A DNA stretch of 6,947 nt from Treponema sp. (GCA_009786675.1 WQRP01000085.1:1-6947); one strand, 5' to 3'. Shown: positions 1-5,694, counted from the stretch's first letter. Notes: a model not told the origin generated them from the letters alone. A program made the numbers and translations.

Positions 1-212
1 GCCTAGCACGAACGGCCCGCCCTGTTCCACGTTTCACTTGTCTCGCGGCGCGCTTCATCATCCGCCACATGGGAAAGACGGGCAAAATCAGATACCCCCC
101 CACACACACTAGGGGTTTAAAAACACGGCCCGATGGCCCAATTGAAGAAAAAAGATGAGAAAATATGAGACCGGCGCGGGGGTGCGCGGACGTGCCAGGC
201 GGTTTTTCCCGC
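1..212. other. Left-edge region with no supportable gene
   Basis: I see no convincing coding sequence here. The first ~70 bases are GC-rich. Bases 95-109 form a low-complexity patch (seven C followed by an AC repeat), and GGGG at 112-115 could pair with CCCC at 98-101. The following TTTAAAAA makes this at best a weak terminator-like stem. Bases 141-172 are A-rich. A minus-strand frame opens at ATG 68 and runs off the left edge (about 22 Arg/Lys-rich codons), but it has no ribosome site and no recognisable motif. If the tRNA-Lys remnant to the right is an integration scar, this stretch would be the inner end of the integrated element. Confidence 0.5.
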
Positions 213-241
213 TTGATCGGCGCGGTTGCTTCCTATATAAT
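213..241 (+). promoter_or_regulatory. sigma70-type promoter upstream of the tRNA-Lys-like locus
   Basis: The -35 box is TTGATC (213-218) and the -10 box is TATAAT (236-241), a perfect -10 hexamer with a 17-nt spacer. The predicted transcription start is near 248. It fires rightward, against every protein gene in the window. The start is 7 nt before G255, where a full-length tRNA ending at 332 would begin, which is the spacing expected for a genuine tRNA promoter. Confidence 0.6.
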
Positions 242-258
242 TACCAGCGTAGACGAAC

Positions 259-280
259 GGAGACCTTTACGGCGGTTTCC
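259..280 (+). other. 7-bp hairpin where a D arm would be expected
   Basis: Bases 259-265 (GGAGACC) pair with 274-280 (GGTTTCC), including one G.U pair, around an 8-nt loop (TTTACGGC). This hairpin occupies the place of the 5' acceptor strand and D arm of the tRNA-like sequence that follows. No tRNA D-arm consensus (AGCTCAG...GGTAGAGC type) is present. The pairing is directly visible, but I do not know whether it has a function. Confidence 0.4.
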
Positions 281-285
281 CCTTG

Positions 286-332
286 ACGGACTCTTAATCT
301 GCGGATCGAAGGTTCGAACCCTTCGCGGTTCA
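286..332 (+). tRNA. 3' half of tRNA-Lys(CUU), partial or remnant
   Basis: Bases 291-297 (CTCTTAA) form a standard anticodon loop with anticodon CTT (293-295), flanked by CGGA/TCTG (287-290, 298-301). The variable loop is about 303-307. The T arm is perfect: GAAGG (308-312), loop TTCGAAC, CCTTC (320-324). The 3' acceptor strand is GCGGTTC (325-331) and the discriminator is A332; CCA is not encoded. The 5' half fails. A 5' acceptor strand GAACCGC is expected, but GAACGGA is found at 255-261 (five of seven positions pair), and no D arm is recognisable. I therefore call this a partial gene. It could be the 3'-end duplicate left by an element that integrated into tRNA-Lys, a decayed gene, or a tRNA-like RNA transcribed from the promoter at 213-241. 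Only 6 nt separate it from the stop codon of the convergent oxidoreductase gene. Confidence 0.6.
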
Positions 333-338
333 TTGGGG

Positions 339-2093
339 CTAAGCCCTTCCCGACAGCAGCGCCTTGTTTTTCTCGTCGAACATCGCGATCATTTCCCTGG
401 CGACGTTCTTGTCCAGCACCTCGCCCATCGCCGGGGTTTCGAAAACCCGTTTCGAAATCTGCACGTCGGTAAGCTCGAAGCCCAGCTTTTCCTTGATCTG
501 CAGCTTTGTCCTGTAGATCCGCCTGCCAAGCTCGTTCAGCCTGTCCGCGTCGTAGCCGGTAATGCCGATCGCGTCCAGGGCCTTGATTATCGTATCGTTG
601 TCGTACACGTTCCTGGCGAAAAGGCAGATGACCAGGGAATTCAGGACGCAGCGCTTGATTTCCTCCTCGAACAGATCGTTTACCAGCTTCTGGTCGTCCA
701 GAGTCTTGCGGGACTGGTCGTAGGAATAGCCGCCGTTGCAAAGATGACTGTGCCTCGCGCCGCAGGCGTAGCCCACGATCGCCCCGTAGCCGGTGTGGTA
801 GGCGGGCATCTCGTTTTTGGCAATCGAGACGGCGAACTCCCTGCCGCCGTATTTGCCGGAGGCGACGTACACGCCGTCGGACAACGCGCCGTAGAATTCG
901 TTGGCCTTCGTGGCCATGAATTTTATCGCCTGCAGATACCCGTCCTTGTCGCCAAAGACAAGCTCCACAATCGTCTGATCCTTCGTGATAATCCCCTTTT
1001 GGTAGCACTCGGTGGCGTAGCCCAGGCATATGCCGCCCGAGACCGCGTCAAGCCCGTATTCCTCGACCGCCTCGATCAGCTCCAGAACGGCATCCCTGTC
1101 GCTTATCCCCAGGTACGAGCCCAGGGTGGCGATAAGCTCGTAGTCGTAGGCGACGTGAAGCGTCTCGTACTCGTGCCCCTTGTCGAATTCCCGGCGAACC
1201 TGGCCTATGTGGATACACCCAACGGGACAGCCGACGCAAGCTAGTTTTCGCACCAAGTTCTTTTCGGCAAAGGATTCCCCGCTGATGTCATCGGCCCTGT
1301 CGAACGATGCCTTCTGCAGGTTTTGCGTGGGCAGGGCGCCGATGGCGTTCAGGACGTTCACGTTTATCGGCGTTCCCAGATCGTGGTACTTCGACATTAT
1401 CGGGGTGGTCGTCACCTTCTTGTAAATCTCGTTGTACACCGAAATGTACTTCTTGTGGTCGGCCACCTTTCTGTTGCCGTCCCCGGTAACCTGTATCGCC
1501 TTCAGTTTCTTGCTTCCGAAAACCGCGCCAAGACCCATCCTTCCGAAGTGCCTGTAGGTGTCGACGTTGACGTTCGCTATCTTGCAAAGGTTTTCCCCCG
1601 CGGGGCCTATGCGTATGATCGAGCGCTTGCCGCTGCCGCCCTCGACCGTGCGAATGTACTGGCCGACCCTGTCCGCGGTCAGGCCCCAAAAAGCCCGGGC
1701 GTCCTTGACGTCTATAAGGTTGTTGTAAATGGAAATGTAGGACGGGCGCGCCGCCTTGCCCGTGATAACCAGCGCGTCCAGCCCGGCGTTGAACATCGTG
1801 TAGGCGAACCTTCCCCCGGCATACGATTCCCCAAGCTCGCCGGTCACCGGCGAGATGAACATGGCGACGGCCTTGGAAACCACCGGAAAAATGGAGCTCA
1901 ACGCGCCTATGGCGAACACGATTGGCTGGCTCTCGTCCAGCGGGGACGCCTCCGCGTTTATGTTTTCGAGCAACAGCCTGGAGGCAACGCCAACCCCGCC
2001 AAGATACTCCGTCAGATCCTCCCTAAGCTCGACCCTGACCTTGTTCGTGCCCAGATTGATGTAAAGAACCTTGATGTGGTTTTCGTTAATCAT
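339..2093 (-). CDS. aor: Aldehyde:ferredoxin oxidoreductase family protein (W/Mo bis-pterin enzyme)
   Basis: 584 residues, close to the 600 or so usual for the family. These enzymes oxidise aldehydes (or related substrates) to acids at a tungsto- or molybdo-bispterin and pass electrons through a [4Fe-4S] cluster to ferredoxin. Visible marks: N-terminal domain with GGVGVASRLL (32-41), SPVTGELGESYAGGRF (81-96) and the family signature GRMGLGAVFGSKKLKAI (184-200). Cluster ligands are C286-x2-C289-x3-C293 and a distant C490 in NSLVICLF. EYETL (308-312) and GLDAVSGG (347-354) match conserved cofactor-domain motifs. The segment GARHSHL (445-451) sits where classic enzymes carry an RG-x-CHL-like motif. 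No signal peptide is seen, so it is probably cytoplasmic. It overlaps the upstream ferredoxin gene by 8 nt, and a strong GGAGG lies 9 nt before its ATG. The partner gene suggests an AorA-AorB type complex. The subfamily and substrate are undetermined, and no cofactor-synthesis genes are in the window. Confidence 0.93.
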   Translation of the reverse strand: MINENHIKVLYINLGTNKVRVELREDLTEYLGGVGVASRLLLENINAEASPLDESQPIVFAIGALSSIFPVVSKAVAMFISPVTGELGESYAGGRFAYTMFNAGLDALVITGKAARPSYISIYNNLIDVKDARAFWGLTADRVGQYIRTVEGGSGKRSIIRIGPAGENLCKIANVNVDTYRHFGRMGLGAVFGSKKLKAIQVTGDGNRKVADHKKYISVYNEIYKKVTTTPIMSKYHDLGTPINVNVLNAIGALPTQNLQKASFDRADDISGESFAEKNLVRKLACVGCPVGCIHIGQVRREFDKGHEYETLHVAYDYELIATLGSYLGISDRDAVLELIEAVEEYGLDAVSGGICLGYATECYQKGIITKDQTIVELVFGDKDGYLQAIKFMATKANEFYGALSDGVYVASGKYGGREFAVSIAKNEMPAYHTGYGAIVGYACGARHSHLCNGGYSYDQSRKTLDDQKLVNDLFEEEIKRCVLNSLVICLFARNVYDNDTIIKALDAIGITGYDADRLNELGRRIYRTKLQIKEKLGFELTDVQISKRVFETPAMGEVLDKNVAREMIAMFDEKNKALLSGRA

Positions 2094-2505
2094 TCGACTT
2101 TTCCTCCATTGTCAGGCATTTGTGCGGGCAGTACTTGACGCAAATTCCACAGTGCTTGCAGATAATGGGCGGGGTGTTTTCGCCGGTAAAGTGAACGGCG
2201 TTCACGATACAGGCGTCGGCGCACTTCCTGCATTTTATGCATTTTTTCTCGTTTAGGATAACGCCGCCGCCATCCCTTTCCCTAAGCGCGCCGGTCGGGC
2301 AAATCGTAACGCAGTTTCTTTCCTCGACGCAGGCCAGGCAGTAAATCGCGAAGAACCTGCCGGTCGTCAGGCCGCCCAGCGTGCGCACCTTTATGGCGCT
2401 CTCGCTGTCCGAGTAGCTTTTGTTGTTTATGCCCGCGCAAACGCGCTGGCACGTAAAACAGCCGATGCACTTGTTCATGTGGTCCGCTTTCAGAATTTTA
2501 CCCAT
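2086..2505 (-). CDS. Polyferredoxin-type electron-transfer subunit, four [4Fe-4S] clusters
   Basis: 139 residues with sixteen motif cysteines in four groups: C13/16/19/23, C56/59/65/69, C89/92/95/99 and C116/119/122/126. Group 1 (CIGCFTCQRVC) and group 4 (CKHCGICVKYCP) are classic ferredoxin motifs. Group 2 (CLACVEERNCVTICP) has the stretched spacing typical of DmsB/HycB-like subunits. There is an extra C130. The protein should form an electron wire of four [4Fe-4S] clusters. Because its gene directly precedes and overlaps the oxidoreductase gene, it is most likely that enzyme's electron-transfer subunit, comparable to AorA in AorABC enzymes or the YdhY partner of YdhV. The start at 2505 is chosen because GGAAGG (2515-2520) lies 9 nt upstream, ferredoxin homology begins at once, and it fits the promoter at 2539-2567. 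An in-frame upstream start at 2589 would add 28 unrelated residues and overlap rluD. No signal peptide is present, so it is cytoplasmic. Confidence 0.9.
   Translation of the reverse strand: MGKILKADHMNKCIGCFTCQRVCAGINNKSYSDSESAIKVRTLGGLTTGRFFAIYCLACVEERNCVTICPTGALRERDGGGVILNEKKCIKCRKCADACIVNAVHFTGENTPPIICKHCGICVKYCPHKCLTMEEKSND
2103..2107 (-). promoter_or_regulatory. Shine-Dalgarno site of the oxidoreductase gene
   Basis: GGAGG on the minus strand, 9 nt before the ATG at 2093 and inside the 3' end of the ferredoxin gene. It is the strongest ribosome site in the window. It fixes the start codon and suggests the catalytic subunit is translated efficiently on its own, not only by coupling. Confidence 0.7.
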
Positions 2506-2538
2506 GCCCGAAACCCTTCCAAAAGTAAGTCTACGTAA

Positions 2539-2567
2539 ATAATAACGGTTCCACGGAAAATGTTCAA
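2539..2567 (-). promoter_or_regulatory. sigma70-type promoter of the ferredoxin/AOR operon
   Basis: On the minus strand the -35 box is TTGAAC (2567-2562) and the -10 box is TATTAT (2544-2539), with a 17-nt spacer. The predicted start is near 2532, giving a leader of about 27 nt. The -35 box overlaps the last codons and stop of rluD (2564-2566). The spacer contains a short inverted repeat, TTCC-N2-GGAA (2549-2558), that could bind a regulator, though it is too short to be sure. Confidence 0.6.
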
Positions 2568-3508
2568 TTATCCAACCGACAGCTGTCAAGCCGCCGAATC
2601 ATTTCGCCGAAACGTCGCGGCAACGGAGCCTTAAAAATACATTCCCCGGGCGGGCGTTCCCCGAAACCGCCCCCGGGCATGACAATCGCAAGGCTTCTCG
2701 CGTGGAGCATAAGACCCGCCCCGGGGAACATCGGATCCGAAAAACCGTAGATTGGGTCGCCCACAATCGGGTGCCCCAAATGGCGCATGTGAACGCGAAG
2801 CTGGTGCGTCCGCCCGGTCCTGGGCCGAAGCAGAACAAGCGAGTGCCTTTGCCACGCCCTAAGAACCGAGTAGAGCGTGAGCGCCGCCCTGCCCCGCCCG
2901 GCCACCGCGAAGCGCTTTCGGTTTTTGGGATCGCGGGCGATAAACGTTTCCACGCGGCCCCTCCTTTCCCTGGGAACCCCGCAGACGATGGCAACGTACT
3001 TTTTCCCCGCCTTTCCGGACTTGAACTGCCCGGCAAGAAAGGCCAGAGCCTCGTCGTCGTAGGCGGCGACCATGACGCCCGACGTGTCCTTGTCGAGCCG
3101 GTGCACGATGCCCGGCCTAAGCCCCCCGGTTTCAGGACTGCCGCCAAGCCCCAGCCTGCGGTGGTACAGGGCGTTGGCAAGGGTCCCGCGCCAGTTGCCC
3201 GCCCCCGGGTGCACGACCATTCCCTGCGGCTTGTTCACCACGACCGCCCTGTCGTCCTCGTACATGATGTCCAGGGGGATGTCCTCGGGAACAAGGTTGG
3301 CCGGATCGGGTTCCATCCAGGAAAGCTCCAGGCGGTCCCCGTTTCTTACCGGATGGGAAACCCTCGCCTCCCTGCCGTTGACCCTGGCGCCAAGCCCGCG
3401 GGCCTTGATCTGGGACCGCGAAAGCAGGCGGAGGTTTTCCGCGACGTAGCGATCCAGGCGAAGCCCGCCATGGGGCGCGCCCGATACCGCGCAGGCGAAC
3501 GACGGCAT
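2564..3508 (-). CDS. rluD: RluA/RluD-family 23S rRNA pseudouridine synthase
   Basis: 314 residues, normal for the family. It isomerises specific uridines of 23S rRNA to pseudouridine; RluD acts on helix 69 of the large subunit. An S4-like RNA-binding domain covers about residues 15-75 (LRLDRYVAENL; ARVNGREAR). The catalytic domain carries VVNKPQGMVVHPG (90-102), the family signature HRLDKDTSG (136-144) with D139 as the catalytic aspartate, and RTGRTHQLRVHM (230-241) followed by HPIVGDPIYG. The S4 domain plus these motifs favours RluD over RluA, but exact site specificity cannot be read from sequence. The ATG at 3508 overlaps the upstream stop as TAATG, with no strong Shine-Dalgarno, so translation is probably coupled. 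It is the last gene of the rsmA operon. No terminator follows, so read-through into the ferredoxin/AOR genes is possible. Confidence 0.93.
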   Translation of the reverse strand: MPSFACAVSGAPHGGLRLDRYVAENLRLLSRSQIKARGLGARVNGREARVSHPVRNGDRLELSWMEPDPANLVPEDIPLDIMYEDDRAVVVNKPQGMVVHPGAGNWRGTLANALYHRRLGLGGSPETGGLRPGIVHRLDKDTSGVMVAAYDDEALAFLAGQFKSGKAGKKYVAIVCGVPRERRGRVETFIARDPKNRKRFAVAGRGRAALTLYSVLRAWQRHSLVLLRPRTGRTHQLRVHMRHLGHPIVGDPIYGFSDPMFPGAGLMLHARSLAIVMPGGGFGERPPGECIFKAPLPRRFGEMIRRLDSCRLDN

Positions 3509-4050
3509 TACGGGGGAGGCGCGGCTTCCTCGGGATCCCCGTAATCCGGGATCCCGTAGCCCGCGTCCCCGTAATCCACGGGCTCCGCTTCCAGAGGCGT
3601 CCGGGTAACGACGATCGTGCCCGAGGGAATCGCCTCCGCCCTTCTTCTGTCCCTTCGGCGCCTTGACTGGACGATGATATGGTCGGCTATCGCTATGGTC
3701 GCGGACAGGCCAACGGCCATCAGTATGGTGCGCCGCTGTTCCTCGTCAGTCATCGCGACGGCCCCCGCCGACTTCAAGGGCCAGGGGGCGTGGCTTCTGT
3801 CGCTAAAATCCATGCCGTTGTGGTTTTGCCAGCGGAACATGTCCATTCCGATGGTGGCGAAGAACATCGTAAAAGGGAAGGAACCGAAGGCGACGATCTC
3901 CCAGCGGCGCACGTCCCTTAGCCACCCCGGCCAACTGGACGTGCCCACGTCGGATTCGACCCCCGTCTGCGCCGCCAGGTTCGCGGCGGACAGGGCAAGG
4001 AGCAAAACCAGCGCCGCCGGTCTTTTTTTTACGGTCAAGCTAACCCCCAA
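3508..4050 (-). CDS. Unrecognised small exported or membrane protein
   Basis: About 180 residues that I do not recognise as a named family. It starts with a signal-like segment: VKKRP, then a Leu/Ala-rich hydrophobic stretch (12-26) ending in a possible AxA-type cleavage site (NLAAQ). Two further hydrophobic stretches lie at about 51-71 (phenylalanine- and methionine-rich) and 109-128. A dense basic patch (SRRRRDRRR, 129-137) follows, and the tail is acidic, Tyr/Gly/Pro-rich with DYGD twice, ending in PPP. The basic patch sits awkwardly for simple topology models. Both possible starts are TTG: 4050 (11-nt overlap with yggS) or 4038 (one base after the yggS stop, preceded by GGGGG with 5-nt spacing). 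I give the longer form. Codons just after the start include a run of eight A (4023-4030 on the opposite strand). Its place between yggS and rluD suggests co-expression with them, but gives no function. Confidence 0.75.
   Translation of the reverse strand: MGVSLTVKKRPAALVLLLALSAANLAAQTGVESDVGTSSWPGWLRDVRRWEIVAFGSFPFTMFFATIGMDMFRWQNHNGMDFSDRSHAPWPLKSAGAVAMTDEEQRRTILMAVGLSATIAIADHIIVQSRRRRDRRRAEAIPSGTIVVTRTPLEAEPVDYGDAGYGIPDYGDPEEAAPPP
3536..3577 (-). repeat. Short in-frame direct repeat encoding DYGD
   Basis: The 12-mer TCCCCGTAATCC occurs at 3536-3547 and again at 3566-3577, exactly 30 nt apart, so the reading frame is kept. A related GTAGCC unit lies between. It encodes the DYGD...GYG...DYGD tail of the unrecognised protein. 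Such a repeat could gain or lose units of ten residues by slippage. Confidence 0.5.
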
Positions 4051-4723
4051 AAACGGCCCCGCCGATACGCAGCAGGGTCGAGCCTTCCTCCACGGCTATC
4101 TCGAAGTCCCCGGACATGCCCATCGACAGGCATCTCCAGTTTTCCTCGCCGGGGAACCTCCGCTCAAGCTCGCGCCTGGCCTTTACCAGCCGCCTAAACG
4201 CCGCGCGCAGCGTCGCCTCGTCGTCGGTGAAGGGCGCCATCGTCATAAGCCCCAGGATCCTTAAGGAAGAACAGCCCAGGACGAGCTCGGTTACCCTGAA
4301 AAGCCCGTCAAGGTCGGCAAAACCGCCCTTCGAGTCCTCGCCGGTGCGGAATTCCAGCAGCACCGGCAGGCACCGACCCTGGACGTGTTTCATGAGCTCC
4401 GTCGCAAGGCTTTCCCTGTCCAGGGACTGGACGCAGTCGAACAGCGAGACCGCCGCCTTCGCCTTGTTCCGCTGCAGGCCGCCGATAAGGTGAAGCTCCG
4501 CGCCTGGGCGCCCCTCGCGGAAACCCTCGAATTTGGCGGCGGCCTCCTGCACCCTGCTTTCCCCGAAACAGCGAATCCCGGCGTCCCAGGCCTGGGCGAC
4601 CGCGTCGATCCCCTGGAACTTCGTCACGGCCATGAAGGTCACTTCCTCGCGCCTCCTGCCGGAACGCGCGCAGGCCCGGGATATGCGCTCCTCTATTCTT
4701 CCGACGTTATCGGCAACGGACAT
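4040..4723 (-). CDS. yggS: YggS/PROSC-family pyridoxal phosphate-binding homeostasis protein
   Basis: 227 residues, the usual length. Members bind PLP on a lysine in a single TIM-barrel domain resembling the alanine racemase N-terminal domain, and they buffer free PLP; no enzymatic reaction is established. Visible marks: AVTK with the PLP lysine K35, FGESRVQE (53-60; the family usually has GEN-R-VQE), HLIGGLQRNK (78-87), GLMTMAPF (158-165), SMGMSGDFEIA (200-210) and RIGGAVFG (220-227 region). The protein is cytoplasmic. Its ATG directly follows the rsmA stop (TAG-ATG, no gap), and I see no clear Shine-Dalgarno, so translation is probably coupled to rsmA. In many bacteria yggS sits near cell-division or proline-synthesis genes; here it is in an rRNA-modification operon. 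Confidence 0.93.
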   Translation of the reverse strand: MSVADNVGRIEERISRACARSGRRREEVTFMAVTKFQGIDAVAQAWDAGIRCFGESRVQEAAAKFEGFREGRPGAELHLIGGLQRNKAKAAVSLFDCVQSLDRESLATELMKHVQGRCLPVLLEFRTGEDSKGGFADLDGLFRVTELVLGCSSLRILGLMTMAPFTDDEATLRAAFRRLVKARRELERRFPGEENWRCLSMGMSGDFEIAVEEGSTLLRIGGAVFGG

Positions 4724-5590
4724 CTAGAGTAATAGTCTCATATCCGTCGCCGCTTTTGCAAGTGCCGAAAAGTCGTCGATATGCAGGTTTTCCGCGCGCA
4801 GGCCGCCGTCAACGGCGCTTTTCGCCAGCAGCTCCGCCGCCGCGTCAAAGGGGTTGGCCGTGCCGCGCCGGGCAAGGCAGGCCGCCAGGTTGTTCCTGAC
4901 CGTCTTTCTCCGCGAGGAAAAAAGCTGCCTTACCAGGGGGTAAAAACAGGGGGGGCGGGTTTGGGCGCCGGGCTCCTCCCGCATCTCCAAAAGCACGCCC
5001 TGGGAATCCACGTTGGGCCTGGGGTAAAACGACGCGCCCTTGATGGCCATAAGCGGCCTGACCCGGTAGGCGGAGGCGCACAGGACCGAGAACGAGGAAT
5101 AGTCCGCGCCGCCGACCCCCGCGGCCATGCGGAGGGCGACCTCCCGCTGGACGGTGACGACCGCCCGCCTAAAGAAACGCCCCTTCTCGACAAAGTCCGC
5201 CAGCAGCGCCGAGCCCACATTATAGGGAAGGTTTCCCAACAGGTACGGCGCGGGATCCCCCTGGGCTTGCCAGGTCCTAAGCGCGTCGCCCTCGACCAGG
5301 GCAAGGCCGGGCTCGGCGGCGAAAACCTTCTTTAGCACGCGGACAAAGCCCGGGTCAATTTCGAAGGCGCGGACCGAAAGGCCCCTGTCCAGAAGAATGC
5401 GGGTCATCGCCCCAAGCCCGGGACCTATCTCCCAGACGGCCTCCCCCGCCCGGGCTTCCAGGGCGTCGACCAGGGCGTGCCTGGTGGCGGGGTTGATCAG
5501 GAAATTCTGCCCGAATTTCTTTCTCATGCCCAGGCCATTGTCGTCCAGGAACGCCCGCAGGCCGGCGGCCGAATTGTAGTTCAGTTCCAC
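4724..5590 (-). CDS. rsmA: 16S rRNA (adenine1518-N6/adenine1519-N6)-dimethyltransferase
   Basis: 288 residues. RsmA (KsgA) uses S-adenosylmethionine to dimethylate two adjacent adenines in helix 45 of 16S rRNA during late 30S assembly. Visible: KKFGQNFL (24-31), SAM motif I EIGPGLG (54-60), acidic E77 in FEIDP, GD (101-102), catalytic motif IV NLPYN (120-124), FYPRPNVDS (188-196) and FSSRRKTVRNNL (224-235). The GTG at 5590 is chosen as start: it keeps an N-terminal extension (YNSAAGLRAFLDDNGLG) that I recall as typical of spirochaete RsmA, and no Shine-Dalgarno precedes the internal ATG at 5527. The promoter's -10 box ends only 6 nt before the GTG, so the mRNA may start at the start codon itself. 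It is the first gene of the operon rsmA-yggS-membrane protein-rluD. Loss of this enzyme gives kasugamycin resistance in other bacteria. Confidence 0.94.
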   Translation of the reverse strand: MELNYNSAAGLRAFLDDNGLGMRKKFGQNFLINPATRHALVDALEARAGEAVWEIGPGLGAMTRILLDRGLSVRAFEIDPGFVRVLKKVFAAEPGLALVEGDALRTWQAQGDPAPYLLGNLPYNVGSALLADFVEKGRFFRRAVVTVQREVALRMAAGVGGADYSSFSVLCASAYRVRPLMAIKGASFYPRPNVDSQGVLLEMREEPGAQTRPPCFYPLVRQLFSSRRKTVRNNLAACLARRGTANPFDAAAELLAKSAVDGGLRAENLHIDDFSALAKAATDMRLLL

Positions 5591-5596
5591 AGGGCA

Positions 5597-5624
5597 AGTA
5601 TACAGTTTTGGGGAATCGCGTCAA
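5597..5624 (-). promoter_or_regulatory. sigma70-type promoter of the rsmA operon
   Basis: On the minus strand the -35 box is TTGACG (5624-5619) and the -10 box is TATACT (5602-5597), with a 16-nt spacer; each hexamer matches the consensus at five of six positions. The start is predicted at about 5590, the first base of the rsmA GTG. It lies just downstream of the terminator of the chemoreceptor gene. Confidence 0.65.
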
Positions 5625-5640
5625 CCGATGTTGGGAGGGG

Positions 5641-5658
5641 AAAAAGATCCCGCGGATC
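5641..5658 (-). terminator. Probable intrinsic terminator of the chemoreceptor transcript
   Basis: Read on the minus strand, GATCC pairs with GGATC around a GCG loop (5658-5646), followed at once by TTTTT (5645-5641). The stem has only 5 bp, so alone it would be weak to moderate. It separates the chemoreceptor gene from the rsmA promoter. Confidence 0.5.
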
Positions 5659-5694
5659 AAGACGGGGCTACCATTGAAACGATCTATGTGAACC

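Noticed and set aside
1..68. Basic minus-strand frame from ATG 68 running off the left edge
   Set aside because: Only about 22 codons are visible, with no ribosome site and no motif, so it cannot be separated from chance.
95..120. C7/(AC)n patch with a CCCC-GGGG stem as a terminator
   Set aside because: Only four base pairs with a 10-nt loop and three T follow; too weak to call.
255..332. tmRNA or an intron-split tRNA as explanation for the odd 5' half
   Set aside because: A tmRNA lacks a normal anticodon loop, but this sequence has one with CTT. tRNA group I introns sit in the anticodon arm or loop, yet here the arm is continuous and the fault lies in the D-arm side.
241..1029. Minus-strand open frame containing a NREGFEPS-like peptide
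   Set aside because: That peptide is the usual artefact of translating a tRNA T arm antisense; the rest is a shifted frame of the AOR gene.
165..1244. Long plus-strand open frame (359 codons) antisense to the oxidoreductase gene
   Set aside because: The minus-strand frame has complete AOR family motifs and a strong ribosome site; this frame is Val/Arg/Leu-rich without any motif, as expected for a GC-rich antisense shadow.
2506..2589. 28-residue N-terminal extension of the ferredoxin
   Set aside because: The extension overlaps the promoter and rluD and has no ferredoxin homology, whereas the ATG at 2505 has a well-spaced ribosome site.
2702..3544. Plus-strand open frame (280 codons) opposite rluD
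   Set aside because: It is Pro/Arg/Gly-rich with no motifs and fully antisense to a gene with intact catalytic signatures.
4781..5335. Plus-strand open frame (184 codons) opposite rsmA
   Set aside because: It is an antisense shadow of a clear RsmA gene with no ribosome site or recognisable domain.
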